Assembly (NCBI RefSeq): GCF_017311165.1
Contig: NZ_CP062973.1
Coordinates: forward strand, 1,922,001 to 1,986,000
Length of the DNA: 64,000 nt
DNA from: Psychroflexus sp. ALD_RP9
GTDB lineage: Bacteria > Bacteroidota > Bacteroidia > Flavobacteriales > Flavobacteriaceae
Reading direction: 5' to 3'
Part shown: piece by piece, positions 41,868 to 49,995 of the stretch
How the letters are laid out: every line of letters begins with the position of its first letter
Numbering within the stretch: position 1 is the first letter of the stretch
The notes under the pieces: model-generated
Told to the model about the DNA's origin: nothing
What the model saw: only the letters and a program-made list of their open reading frames with translations
The model's database searches: none
Position numbers and translations under genes: made by a program

Positions 41868-43937
41868 TTATTTCTTTACAATGCGATGTACAGATATAAG
41901 TTGTGAATCAGATTCTATATGCAAAAAATAAACCCCATTTGCTAAGTCATTAATATTAATATAATCTCGATTTTCGTAAATTGAAAAAGACTTAACGATT
42001 TGTCCATTTGGGTTATAGATAATTACCTTGGATGCCTTGGTATTTATTTCTTTTAAGTGTAGTATATCACTAGTTGGATTAGGATAAACAAAAAACTTAT
42101 TTTCAGTACTTTCAAAATTTTCATTGCTTAAAGTTGCTTCAATATCCAAGGTGAAAATATCTGATCTGTGACTCACAGCTACTAAAGTGTTCTCCGAAAT
42201 ATAAAAATTATTGCAGCAGTTAAGATCTTCAATAGTATTGTCGTTTATAAGTTGCCAAGAATTTCCTGCATCAAGAGTTCTATAAACACTACCAGAACTA
42301 GAAAGTCCTAGAGCATAATTAGCGTCAAAAAACTTATAATAAAATACATAGCCCGGAAATTGATTTAAACTAAAGGTATTTCCACCATCAGTTGTTATAT
42401 ATTGGCCAATATAAAATGTATTTGCGTCAATTAAATTAATTGAAGAGTAGCTGCCTCCATTATAGTTTATTTCTGTCCATGTGTCTCCACCATCATTAGT
42501 TTTGTAAAACCCACTAACAGTTCCTAACACTCCAAACTCATTATCTAAAAATTGTATGGACTCCACACTACTAAAATTAGAATTAAATGTCCATCCAATA
42601 CTATTTTGATAGCGATATAATCCAGTATCACCCCAACCAAAGCCACCACCAACAAAAAAATCATTTTCAGATTTTAACCAAGCTGCTTTTGGTATAAATT
42701 GCTCTGTTATATTTGCTCCGTTTATGGTACTCCATGTGTCTCCATAATCAGAGCTATAAGCTACTTTGTTAATTAATTGATTTGTAGTAATCGCTTTACC
42801 ATTTGATAAAAAGTGTACTACATAACAGCAAGCATTAGATGGTATATTTACTTCTTCCCAATTAATACCACCATCTGTAGTTCTAAATAATAAATGATCA
42901 TAAACAGCACTATTTGCTGAATAAATGCCAACAATTAATCCATCATTTTCATTTGCAAACGAAACCCCTTCTAAATCACTCATAGTTACACCATCTAAAT
43001 GTGTTGTCCAAGTGTTACCATTATCTATTGATTGAAAAACTTCACCTTCAGAACCAATGTAGATTTTGTCATTAGAAAATGCAACAGACAATAAATCTTT
43101 CCAATAGTTGATTTCGTAGTTTGACCAATTGATTCCCATGTCTGTTGATTGTAAAACTATTCCATAATCACATACTGCTACATACTTACCATTATTATAT
43201 TTTACATCATTGATGTGCTTTGTCGTTCCACTTACAGCTTCTGTCCAAGTAACACCTCCATCATTGGTGTTAAATACGTGTCCTCCTGAGCCAACAATAA
43301 TACCTTGTATCGAGTTGATAAATAAGATTTTATTTAAATTCCAATAGCTTTCAATTGGTAAAACAATTTCGTTCCAAGTGTTTCCACCATCTGTTGTACT
43401 AATAAAAGTACGTTCTTCTCCACAAGCAAACCCAATATTTTCATTTATGAAAAATACATCTCTTATAGGTTCTGTTGTATTTGTTGGTAATTCTTGCCAA
43501 GATAAACCTCCATCTATAGTCTTGTGTATTCTTCCAGATCCTCCAGACACAAAACCTATATTTTCATTTAGAAAAAATACGTTAGAAAAACCGTAATTAT
43601 TCAAAGTAAATTGCTCTATAGTTTCGAACTTATTTGAAGTTTTAATTAATTTGTTGTTTGCAACTAAAAAGCCTAAATCATCAGTGAGCATATGAATGTC
43701 TTTAGCTTCTAGACTAGGTGCATTTTTATAACTTAAACCATTATCAGTACTAATTAATATATTCTTAAGTGTAGTAGAAGCATCTAAGGCAAATATGGTT
43801 TGATCACTTGAAACTTGTATTTCGGTGATATCGGAAATATTTTTTAATGGGTTTCTTTGAATCCAGTCTTGTGCAATAACTGAAGTGCTAAGAAATAAAA
43901 ATATGATGTAAATAGGACATTTTCTTGAGATAAGCAT
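41868..43937 (-). CDS. secreted BNR/Ycf48-like repeat protein with T9SS sorting domain
   Basis: The 689-residue protein has a signal peptide (MLISRKCPIYIIFLFLSTSV). It then has many repeats around DGGxTW (DGGLSWQELP, DGGNTWNEIV, DGGVTWTEAV and others) typical of Asp-box/BNR propellers. A C-terminal type A sorting domain follows (FFVYPNPTSDILHLKEI, then DLANGVYFLHIES). It is exported by type IX secretion and probably surface attached. It lies between the prophage border and the cassette array. Confidence 0.85.
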   Translation of the reverse strand: MLISRKCPIYIIFLFLSTSVIAQDWIQRNPLKNISDITEIQVSSDQTIFALDASTTLKNILISTDNGLSYKNAPSLEAKDIHMLTDDLGFLVANNKLIKTSNKFETIEQFTLNNYGFSNVFFLNENIGFVSGGSGRIHKTIDGGLSWQELPTNTTEPIRDVFFINENIGFACGEERTFISTTDGGNTWNEIVLPIESYWNLNKILFINSIQGIIVGSGGHVFNTNDGGVTWTEAVSGTTKHINDVKYNNGKYVAVCDYGIVLQSTDMGINWSNYEINYWKDLLSVAFSNDKIYIGSEGEVFQSIDNGNTWTTHLDGVTMSDLEGVSFANENDGLIVGIYSANSAVYDHLLFRTTDGGINWEEVNIPSNACCYVVHFLSNGKAITTNQLINKVAYSSDYGDTWSTINGANITEQFIPKAAWLKSENDFFVGGGFGWGDTGLYRYQNSIGWTFNSNFSSVESIQFLDNEFGVLGTVSGFYKTNDGGDTWTEINYNGGSYSSINLIDANTFYIGQYITTDGGNTFSLNQFPGYVFYYKFFDANYALGLSSSGSVYRTLDAGNSWQLINDNTIEDLNCCNNFYISENTLVAVSHRSDIFTLDIEATLSNENFESTENKFFVYPNPTSDILHLKEINTKASKVIIYNPNGQIVKSFSIYENRDYININDLANGVYFLHIESDSQLISVHRIVKK

Positions 43938-43997
43938 AGTTGCTGTTAATTAAATTATAGAATCATATGTCTATTGAATATTATCATCAGGTGTTAT

Positions 43998-44123
43998 TAG
44001 GGCTTGGTTTTGATTTTTTTTGGAAAAATCTCCACGATTATTTTGATTGAAAACGAAAGTACAACTTTAAACTGGAATTTTCCATAGAAAACTCCAAACC
44101 GCAACGCATTATAGCCGTTGTTA
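43998..44123 (-). repeat. cassette site H1, degenerate left half
   Basis: The right half from about 44049 matches the H3/H7/H12/H14/H19 family and ends GCC-GTT-GTTA. The left half aligns only loosely (GCTTGGTTTTGATT) and lacks CAAC. It is the last site on the left, so probably the array's distal end. Confidence 0.6.
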
Positions 44124-44531
44124 CCAATAGGTTTTATATTGAGTTTGAGTTCATTTTTTTCGTTCAGCTATTCAATTCCGTCAAGTAGAGCAGAAGTTAT
44201 TCTATATTAATCTCGATTTAAAAATCTGTTTTCAAGAGTGAACTCATCTGTTTTCAAACGTGCTAAAAATTCCGTTTTGTTGATTTTTCTGCGTTTTGTT
44301 ATTCAACGTTTTGATTTTCAAATTCAGATTACTGCTCAATGCTCAACATTCGTATAAAGTCAAATTTCTTCAGAATTCTGTTTTATTCGTTTAGATTCAA
44401 AAACCAATTTTCGTTTGAAACAGAAATTTCGACTTAAAAAAACAGTTTTCGATTCATTTGAGGTGATGTTGAATAAATTCAGATTTCCACTGTCATTTAT
44501 CCGATCCGAGTTTTTTCCGAGTACTTGTATG
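44124..44531. repeat. gene-less cassette N1 (family A, chimeric ends)
   Basis: It starts with the left end of N5/N6 (core TTACCAATA) but ends like N2 (GAGTACTTGTATGC). The core ends therefore do not pair, and it looks like a recombinant between two gene-less cassettes. No ORF is conserved between copies. Confidence 0.65.
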
Positions 44532-44657
44532 CCACGGGATTGTATATGGTTCGTTGCGTGGTTTAAGTACTTAATTTAGCAAATAAAAACTGAATAGAAA
44601 GTCCGCGAGAACTTTCGTAAGTAGGCTAGAACTAGCAATAAATTATATGCGATGTTG
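44532..44657 (-). repeat. cassette site H2
   Basis: It starts CCAC instead of CAAC and ends GAT-GTTG; the L-box arms are TGTATATGG and TTATATGC. The right-hand core TTGTGGGTT pairs with H3's AACCTACAA (one mismatch). Confidence 0.65.
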
Positions 44658-44852
44658 TGGGTTGTTATTATTTTCCAAATATTTATTCATTATTTTTTCA
44701 GTTGCAATAGCTCCAACTATAATTCCTACAGTTCCTAATAATTTAATTCCAGTTGCATTACTTATTATAATTCCTAAAAATAATCCAGCTACAATTCCGA
44801 GAATCAATATGCCGTTATATTTAAATACTTTTTCTTTTGCTAATTTTATTTC
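44643..44852 (-). CDS. small glycine-rich membrane frame without ATG
   Basis: An open frame of about 65 codons encodes a hydrophobic, glycine-rich helix pair (GIVAGLFLGIIISNATG, then LLGTVGIIVGAIATEKIM) and ends NNNPQHRI with its stop inside site H2. No ATG is present; ATT or TTG would be needed. Its frame is offset from the gene just upstream, so it may be the second half of a frameshifted gene or translationally coupled to it. Confidence 0.45.
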   Translation of the reverse strand, partial: EIKLAKEKVFKYNGILILGIVAGLFLGIIISNATGIKLLGTVGIIVGAIATEKIMNKYLENNNNPQHRI

Positions 44853-44868
44853 TTTAATATTATTAGGC

Positions 44869-45207
44869 TTATGTTTTTATATCAAATTCCACAAACTGTT
44901 CAAGATTTAATAAGAATTTTTCAAATAAAGATTTAAACGCAATCGGTGTCAAAAATCCATTACTATGCACAATATGATTGATAATAACTTTATTTTTTTT
45001 AGTGAGTTTTATGTCAATTTTTGCTTCCCAATTCAAAGGATTAAATTTCCAACCATTTAATATATACCATTTCTTTACAAAAAGAAGATTCTCATTTTCG
45101 TCTTTTATTTGTTCAAAATCATAAGACTTAAAATAAGATTTTAACTTTTCTTTTGTTTCAGAATTATTTGAAATAGTAAATTCAAAATTATTAACATATT
45201 TTTCCAT
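44869..45207 (-). CDS. hypothetical cassette protein
   Basis: The 112-residue protein (MEKYVNNFEFTISNNSETKEK) is mixed alpha/beta, with KKWYILNGWKFNPLNWEAKIDIKLTKKNK. It has no signal peptide. It is the first gene of cassette H2-H3 and is followed by a membrane-protein-like frame. A two-part membrane protein is possible. Family not recognised. Confidence 0.6.
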   Translation of the reverse strand: MEKYVNNFEFTISNNSETKEKLKSYFKSYDFEQIKDENENLLFVKKWYILNGWKFNPLNWEAKIDIKLTKKNKVIINHIVHSNGFLTPIAFKSLFEKFLLNLEQFVEFDIKT

Positions 45208-45230
45208 TAGTTCTGATTTTTAATAACCTA

Positions 45231-45359
45231 CAACGGTCTTGGTTATGATGTCGTTGCAGAATCATCCGTTAGGATTATTCCGCTTGAAAACGAAATTACA
45301 CTTTTAACTGGAATTTTCAACAGAAAATTCCAAACCGCTATGCATAATAGCCGTTGTTA
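45231..45359 (-). repeat. cassette site H3
   Basis: CAAC-GGTCTT-GGTTATG at the left and ATAATAGCC-GTT-GTTA at the right, with two inner hairpins (GGAATTTTC/GAAAATTCC is the second). It is about 95% like H7, H12, H14 and H19. Its right core TTACATGTT has no partner at H4. Confidence 0.8.
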
Positions 45360-45369
45360 CATGTTGGCT

Positions 45370-46046
45370 TTATTCAGTTTCAAATTTCCAATTCAATTCG
45401 TTTTCAAGTACTTTTTGTTCAGATTCAGTCAGCCTCATTATTGCAATAGCTTGTCCATAACCATAGCCATCATTGTCTAAACAATAAACCAAGCGCACAT
45501 TCTTGTCTGCTATCTTTTTTTGACAAATATTAAATACACTTTCGTAAAGCCAATCGTTATTATATTCTGGTTCAAATTCGGTTAATTGATTGTCAGAAAC
45601 AAAAGACACCTTTATTGGTCCACCGTTACTTTCCCAGACTTCTTTCAATTCGGTCGGTCTAAATTTTCCATCTCATAATTCTGAAAACCTATTTATTACG
45701 AATTTATAAACTTCGTTACCATTAAAAACGTCAGCTTCTAAGTCGAGAAACAATAATTTACTTTTATCATATTCCGCAATTTCAATCGGCTCCAAATTCA
45801 TTTTTGGGTCATAATCGCTTTCAAAAATTTCGCTGTATTCTTTTTTTCTCAATTCGTAAATTGTGTCAAAAGTTTTTTCAGCTGATAGATTATTGTAATT
45901 TTAAAGAATCCAGCCTTTTTAAGTGCTTCTATGCTTTTTAAAACTTCTTCTTTTGAAATTTCTTTTTCTCTATTCATATAATAATTACAGGACACGAATG
46001 TCGAGATTAGAAGAAGAATTAATATGTTGATTTTCGTTTTTTTCAA
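45370..46046 (-). pseudogene. decayed lipoprotein gene, frameshift plus in-frame stop
   Basis: ATG 46046 starts a lipoprotein signal (ILILLLISTFVSCNYYMN). After KKAGFFK near 45.9 kb the reading continues in another frame (NLSAEKTFDTIYELRKKEYS). That frame meets TGA at 45673-45675 and then runs on, in the same frame, as DGKFRPTELKEVWESNGGPI to 45370. One indel and one nonsense change therefore split a gene of about 225 codons. A TTG at 45648 could start the last part alone. The cassette's two core ends do not pair, fitting decay. Confidence 0.65.
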
Positions 46047-46054
46047 ATTACTGG

Positions 46055-46181
46055 CAACGTGTTTAGCTATGGTTTTGTTGCGTGAAAATCCGCGAGGATT
46101 TTCCGCCGTAAACCGAAGATAGCAAATTTGCGAGGACTTTCCGAAAGGAAAGTCAGAAGCAATGAACTATAGCCGGTGTTG
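46055..46181 (-). repeat. cassette site H4
   Basis: CAAC-GTGTTT-AGCTATGG at the left, GAACTATAGCC-GGT-GTTG at the right. Inner hairpins are GAAAATCC/GGATTTTC and GACTTTCC/GGAAAGTC. The right core TTGCCCACA pairs with H5's TGTGGGCAA. Confidence 0.8.
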
Positions 46182-46198
46182 CCCACAGTTTTTTATTT

Positions 46199-46753
46199 TC
46201 AGTTCTTTTTTTCCAAGTAAGCGATTAGTTTCATTAAGGTCTTTTCATTGGCTGGAATAAAATAATTCATTAATGAAAGGTATTTCGGATTGTTTTTATA
46301 TCCAATTCCGAATGATTTAATATTGGTATCTCCGTTTTCTAACTCGTCAAAATAAATGACATTGAAAAAATCTTTTGCATCATCTTTCATAAATTCGGGG
46401 AAATTATCGGTTATTTCTGCTTGTAAAGTCAGAAGTCTTTTTGGTACGTAATTTATGATGTGAGTAACAATCGTAGTGCTATCTCCAATTTCACCTTGTT
46501 CATTATAATTCGTTTTGATATATCCACCAACTTTTAGGTCAACTTCCGCAAGTGGTACAGCCCAATTTTCCCAACCTTTTTTAGTGGTATATGCATTCCA
46601 AACAGAATCTATTGGTGCTTTTACAGTTAGTTCTTGGATTAGAACTAATTCAGGTGTTTTTGTTGAATCAATTTTCGATACAACTCTTTTCTCTTGTCCG
46701 AATGTAATTGAGGTCAGAAAGACTGAAAATAGAAGGATTAGTATTTTTTTCAT
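46199..46753 (-). CDS. secreted SRPBCC (AHSA1-like) protein
   Basis: With start ATG 46753 (MKKILILLFSVFLTSITFGQ) the protein has a signal peptide. The mature part is an AHSA1/SRPBCC fold: LTVKAPIDSVWNAYTTKKGWENW, then LKVGGYIKTNY, then a C-terminal helix (ANEKTLMKLIAYLEK). The family binds small hydrophobic ligands or acts as a co-chaperone; an exported version is common in flavobacteria. Sole gene of cassette H4-H5. Confidence 0.75.
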   Translation of the reverse strand: MKKILILLFSVFLTSITFGQEKRVVSKIDSTKTPELVLIQELTVKAPIDSVWNAYTTKKGWENWAVPLAEVDLKVGGYIKTNYNEQGEIGDSTTIVTHIINYVPKRLLTLQAEITDNFPEFMKDDAKDFFNVIYFDELENGDTNIKSFGIGYKNNPKYLSLMNYFIPANEKTLMKLIAYLEKKN

Positions 46754-46795
46754 TTGATTATGTTTTTTCGTCATCACGTTTTCTCAAATTGTGGG

Positions 46796-46926
46796 CAACG
46801 TTTTTGTATAACCGCAGTTATTACGGATTTAAAATTAGTGATTTTCAATTACAAAACCCAAGTGAGCAAATACGAGTTGATTCGGCTTTTAGTCGAATCA
46901 GCCGTAATTGCGGTTATGCTGTGTTG
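46796..46926 (-). repeat. cassette site H5
   Basis: CAAC-GTTTTT-GTATAACCG at the left, CGGTTATGC-TGT-GTTG at the right, with inner hairpin TGATTCG/CGAATCA. Nearly identical in body to H8. The right core TTGTGGGTA pairs with H6's TACCCACAA. Confidence 0.8.
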
Positions 46927-47366
46927 TGGGTAGTTTTTATTTTTCTTTTTTTCAAATTTGAATTTCATAAATTTTATATTCATTCGTCAAGGTGTTTGAA
47001 ATATCTTGATCCTTGGTCAAAATCATTTCCACTACTAAACATTACTGATTTGTCAGTTGGACTAAACCATTCTAGTGTGTCAGTTGGTCTGATTCATTCA
47101 TTGTCTATTGCAGTTGATTTTGGTCAAGGAATCCTATCTATCATTTTTCAGTCGATTTGAATTTCAAAAACATTATGTATTTTCTTTTACAATGTGCAGA
47201 TACCCAATATTGTCCTTTTTAATATTTCAAGGTCTTTAGGAGCTTTTAAAACTGACCAATACTTGTATATCTATTCTGGGTCAGTCGTTTTAATTATAGA
47301 ACAACTTGTCAGAAAAATAGTGATGGAAGAGACAATGTTAGTCTGTTCATTGTTGTGGTTAGTTTT
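46927..47366. other. gene-less left part of cassette H5-H6 with a possible gene remnant
   Basis: A minus-strand remnant at about 47105-46980 reads TDTLEWFSPTDKSVMFSSGN, then FDQGSRYFKHLDE and a stop, but lacks a start and is cut by stops upstream. At 47348-47365 TTCATTGTTGTGGTTAGT resembles a site right end, so a decayed site may lie before it. No complete gene seen. Confidence 0.45.
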
Positions 47367-47690
47367 TTATTTTAAATAGCTATCTAATTCTTTTTTATTT
47401 GGCAGCCACAGCCACATTCCAATTATTCCCAAACCGGCTATTCCTAACAAAGCTAACATCCAAGTTTTGTCCTTTTTTTTCTTTTTGTCAATGGGTAATT
47501 TTTTCCAATTATACCATATGAAAACAGCAGTAAGAGTCCAGGAATAAGTGGTAAGAATTATGTTTAAATGGAAATCCTCATTTAGTTTCAGTGACATTGC
47601 GGAGTTACTAAACAATATATAAAGTGCAGTTATTTGTAAAACAGTTAGAATGCTTAAAAGGATCTTTAATAATAAAATATCTTTTTTCAT
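47367..47690 (-). CDS. three-helix membrane protein
   Basis: I used ATG 47690 (MKKDILLLKILLSILTVLQI); the longer frame would enter the site H6 region. The 107-residue product has three hydrophobic segments and a Lys-rich loop (IDKKKKKDKTW). Function unknown. It is the only complete gene in cassette H5-H6. Confidence 0.6.
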   Translation of the reverse strand: MKKDILLLKILLSILTVLQITALYILFSNSAMSLKLNEDFHLNIILTTYSWTLTAVFIWYNWKKLPIDKKKKKDKTWMLALLGIAGLGIIGMWLWLPNKKELDSYLK

Positions 47691-47723
47691 TTTTTTAGTA
47701 TAATCATTTGAGCAAATTACCCA

Positions 47724-47912
47724 CAACGTTTAGTATATGGCAAGTAGGGCAGTAGAAAGCAATAAACTTTCGAGTTTGCGCTGAGCCAAAGCGTTGTATT
47801 TTGTTTTTAGTTTATTCATTCTTAAAAGCCAAATCAACGATTTGGCGGTGTTGGTAAATAGCACTGAACTTTCGTTAACCACCGAACGCCCTATTTGCTA
47901 TATACAGTGTTG
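47724..47912 (-). repeat. cassette site H6, longer variant
   Basis: CAAC-GTTTA-GTATATGGCAAGTAGGGC at the left and GCCCTATTTGCTATATAC-AGT-GTTG at the right. At 189 bp it is the longest site. The right core TTGCCTGTA pairs with H7's TACAGGCAA. Confidence 0.75.
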
Positions 47913-47924
47913 CCTGTAGTTTTT

Positions 47925-48788
47925 TTATTTCCACCATTGTTTTTTTAGTCTGGGTTTACCTGTCGTGTATTCATATTCTGAACCATCTCCAAATGTTTCC
48001 CATCCATTTTTCACATACTTTAAATTGACCATCATTTCGCCATCTCCACCGTCAAAGTCGAATGTGAATGGTAAACGATAGTCACCCCAAATGCATTTTT
48101 TTCTTTTTACGGAATTATAACTTTCCCAAGTACCTACATAAGTGCGGTTATAATAGCCGTCCGCGATTGCAAAACTTTCGTCAAGTTTAATTTCTTTTGT
48201 TTCGTGGTCAATCAAAATTGAACATTCAAATGTTCCTTTGAATATTCCAACATGATTTTGAGTGCTGTCTTCAAAGAATTCATACTCTGCAAAAAGTGTA
48301 GCTTGTCCTGGAAAATCATAATTTTCTGTAAGCTCATACACTTTGAGAACTTTTAAAGAGCCCTTAAAGTCACAGATATTTCCTGAAACATTTGATTTAC
48401 CGCTGATTATGAATTCTAATACACCTTCTTTTTGTTTGGTGTCAGAAATATGGAATCTAATTCTTTTGTAATCTAAACCTATGATTCCATTTTGTTGAAA
48501 TTCACCTGTGTTAAATAATGAGTCTGTATCAAAGTTATACTTGACTAATTGTTCAGTTTTATCGATTGCTATTTTTGATAATCTGTCTGTTTGAAGTCTT
48601 AAATACTCTGCACTAAAATCAGCTTGCTTAGAATCAAAGTTCTCACAAAGGTGTCCATTGTAGTATGGGTCAAAATGCGCTTCATGATTTTTCGCAAGGC
48701 TACACCATTCTGCATCACAATATTTGAACTCTTGCGCAAACGTACTTGCAGAAATTAGAATCATTAATATGGTTAGAATTCTTGTCAT
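47925..48788 (-). CDS. secreted hypothetical protein
   Basis: The 287-residue protein has a signal peptide (MTRILTILMILISASTFAQ). Its mature part is beta-rich (GIIGLDYKRIRFHISDTKQ, then GVLEFIISGKSNVSGNICDF, then DYRLPFTFDFDGGDGEMMVN). It is probably periplasmic or surface exposed. No family recognised. Sole gene of cassette H6-H7, with 136 bp or less of flanking sequence, as usual for tight cassettes. Confidence 0.65.
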   Translation of the reverse strand: MTRILTILMILISASTFAQEFKYCDAEWCSLAKNHEAHFDPYYNGHLCENFDSKQADFSAEYLRLQTDRLSKIAIDKTEQLVKYNFDTDSLFNTGEFQQNGIIGLDYKRIRFHISDTKQKEGVLEFIISGKSNVSGNICDFKGSLKVLKVYELTENYDFPGQATLFAEYEFFEDSTQNHVGIFKGTFECSILIDHETKEIKLDESFAIADGYYNRTYVGTWESYNSVKRKKCIWGDYRLPFTFDFDGGDGEMMVNLKYVKNGWETFGDGSEYEYTTGKPRLKKQWWK

Positions 48789-48802
48789 TTTTTAATTACA
48801 GG

Positions 48803-48930
48803 CAACGGTCTTGGCTATGATGTCGTTGCGGAATCATTCGCAGAATTATTCCGCTGGTAAACGAAAATACACTTTTAACTGGAATTTTCAACAGAAAATT
48901 CCAAACCGCAATGCATTATAGCCGTTGTTG
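48803..48930 (-). repeat. cassette site H7
   Basis: CAAC-GGTCTT-GGCTATG at the left, ATTATAGCC-GTT-GTTG at the right; same family as H3. The right core TTGCATAC pairs with H8's GTATGCAA. Confidence 0.85.
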
Positions 48931-49343
48931 CATACTGGTACGACACACACTGATTAGAACGAAACAATTTTCACGTTTCCGTTTTTTTACACAGCTATTT
49001 AATTCAGTCAAGTAGAGCAGAAGTCATTCTATATAAATCTAGATTTTAAAATCTGTTTTCAAGAGTGAAATCATTTGTTTTCAAGGCGGCTAAAAATTCC
49101 GCTGTGTTGCTTTTTCAAGTTTTGCTATTCAAATTCAGATAACTGCTCAATGCTCAACACTCGATTAAAGTCGAATTTTTTCAGAATTCTGTTTTATTCG
49201 TTTAGATTCAAAAACCAATTTTCGTTTGAAACAGAAATTTCGACTTTAAAAAGCAGTTTTCGATTAATTTGAGGTGATGTTGAATAAATTCAGATTTCAA
49301 ACTGTCATTTATCCGACCTGAGTTTTTTCCGAGTACTTGTATG
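48931..49343. repeat. gene-less cassette N2 (family A)
   Basis: About 413 bp with no ORF conserved across copies. It shares its first half with N1-N6 and its second half (CAGAATTCTGTTTTATTCG... GAGTACTTGTATGC) with N1 and N4 only. The two core ends pair (TTGCATAC/GTATGCAA). Confidence 0.7.
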
Positions 49344-49473
49344 CAACGGTCCGTATAACCGCAGTTATTACGGATTTAAAATTAGTGATTTTCAATTACA
49401 AAACCCAAGTGAGCAAATACGAGTTGATTCGGCTTTTAGTCGAATCAGCCGTAATTGCGGTTATGCGGTGTTG
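49344..49473 (-). repeat. cassette site H8
   Basis: CAAC-GGTCC-GTATAACCG at the left, CGGTTATGC-GGT-GTTG at the right; body nearly identical to H5 although the cassettes differ. The right core TTGCAAGTA pairs with H9's TACTTGCAA. Confidence 0.85.
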
Positions 49474-49869
49474 CAAGTAGGTTTTTTTAGAGAGTAATTA
49501 ATTCGTTTTTTTCGTGCAGCTATTCAATTCCGTCGAGTAGAGCAGAAGTTATTCTACATTAATCTCGATTTAAAATTCTGTTTTCAAGAGTGAATTCATT
49601 TATTTTCAAGCTTGCTAAAATTCCGCTGTGTTGATTTTCCGCGTATTGTTATTCAGCGTTTTGATTTTCAAATTCAGATTACTGCTCAAAGCTCAACCAA
49701 AAATCAACTCTATTTGTTTTCAAATCAATTCAGTATTCAGAGTTTGAGTGATAATATCCAATTTTTAAAGTTTATTCCACTTTTCAATTTTGTCAGAATC
49801 ATTTCCAATTCTTAGGATTATCGAAATATGAATATTATCTCTAAAAATTCATTGAAATCAACTTACTTG
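49474..49869. repeat. gene-less cassette N3 (family B)
   Basis: About 396 bp, no conserved ORF. The first half is like the other N cassettes. The second half (TTTGTTTTCAAATCAATTC... ATTATCTCTAAAAATTC) is shared with N5 and N6. Core ends pair (TTGCAAGTA/TACTTGCAA). Confidence 0.7.
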
Positions 49870-49995
49870 CAACGGTTTTGTATAACAATCAGTTGCGGAT
49901 TGTTTAGAAACTAAGATAGCTAAAATTACCGACTTTTATGTCTGTGCGGTAGTGTCCACAGTAAAAAGAGCCGCAATTGTTGTTATACATTGTTG
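49870..49995 (-). repeat. cassette site H9
   Basis: CAAC-GGTTTT-GTATAACAATCAGTTGCGG at the left, CCGCAATTGTTGTTATAC-ATT-GTTG at the right. The right core TTGTGCC pairs with H10's GGCACAA (7 nt). The stop codon of the Fic gene lies inside it. Confidence 0.8.

Noticed and set aside
49075..49272. Small plus-strand frame in gene-less cassette N2 (similar one at 54405-54587 in N4)
   Set aside because: The similar frame is broken by insertions in N1 and absent in N3, N5 and N6, so conservation is at DNA rather than protein level.
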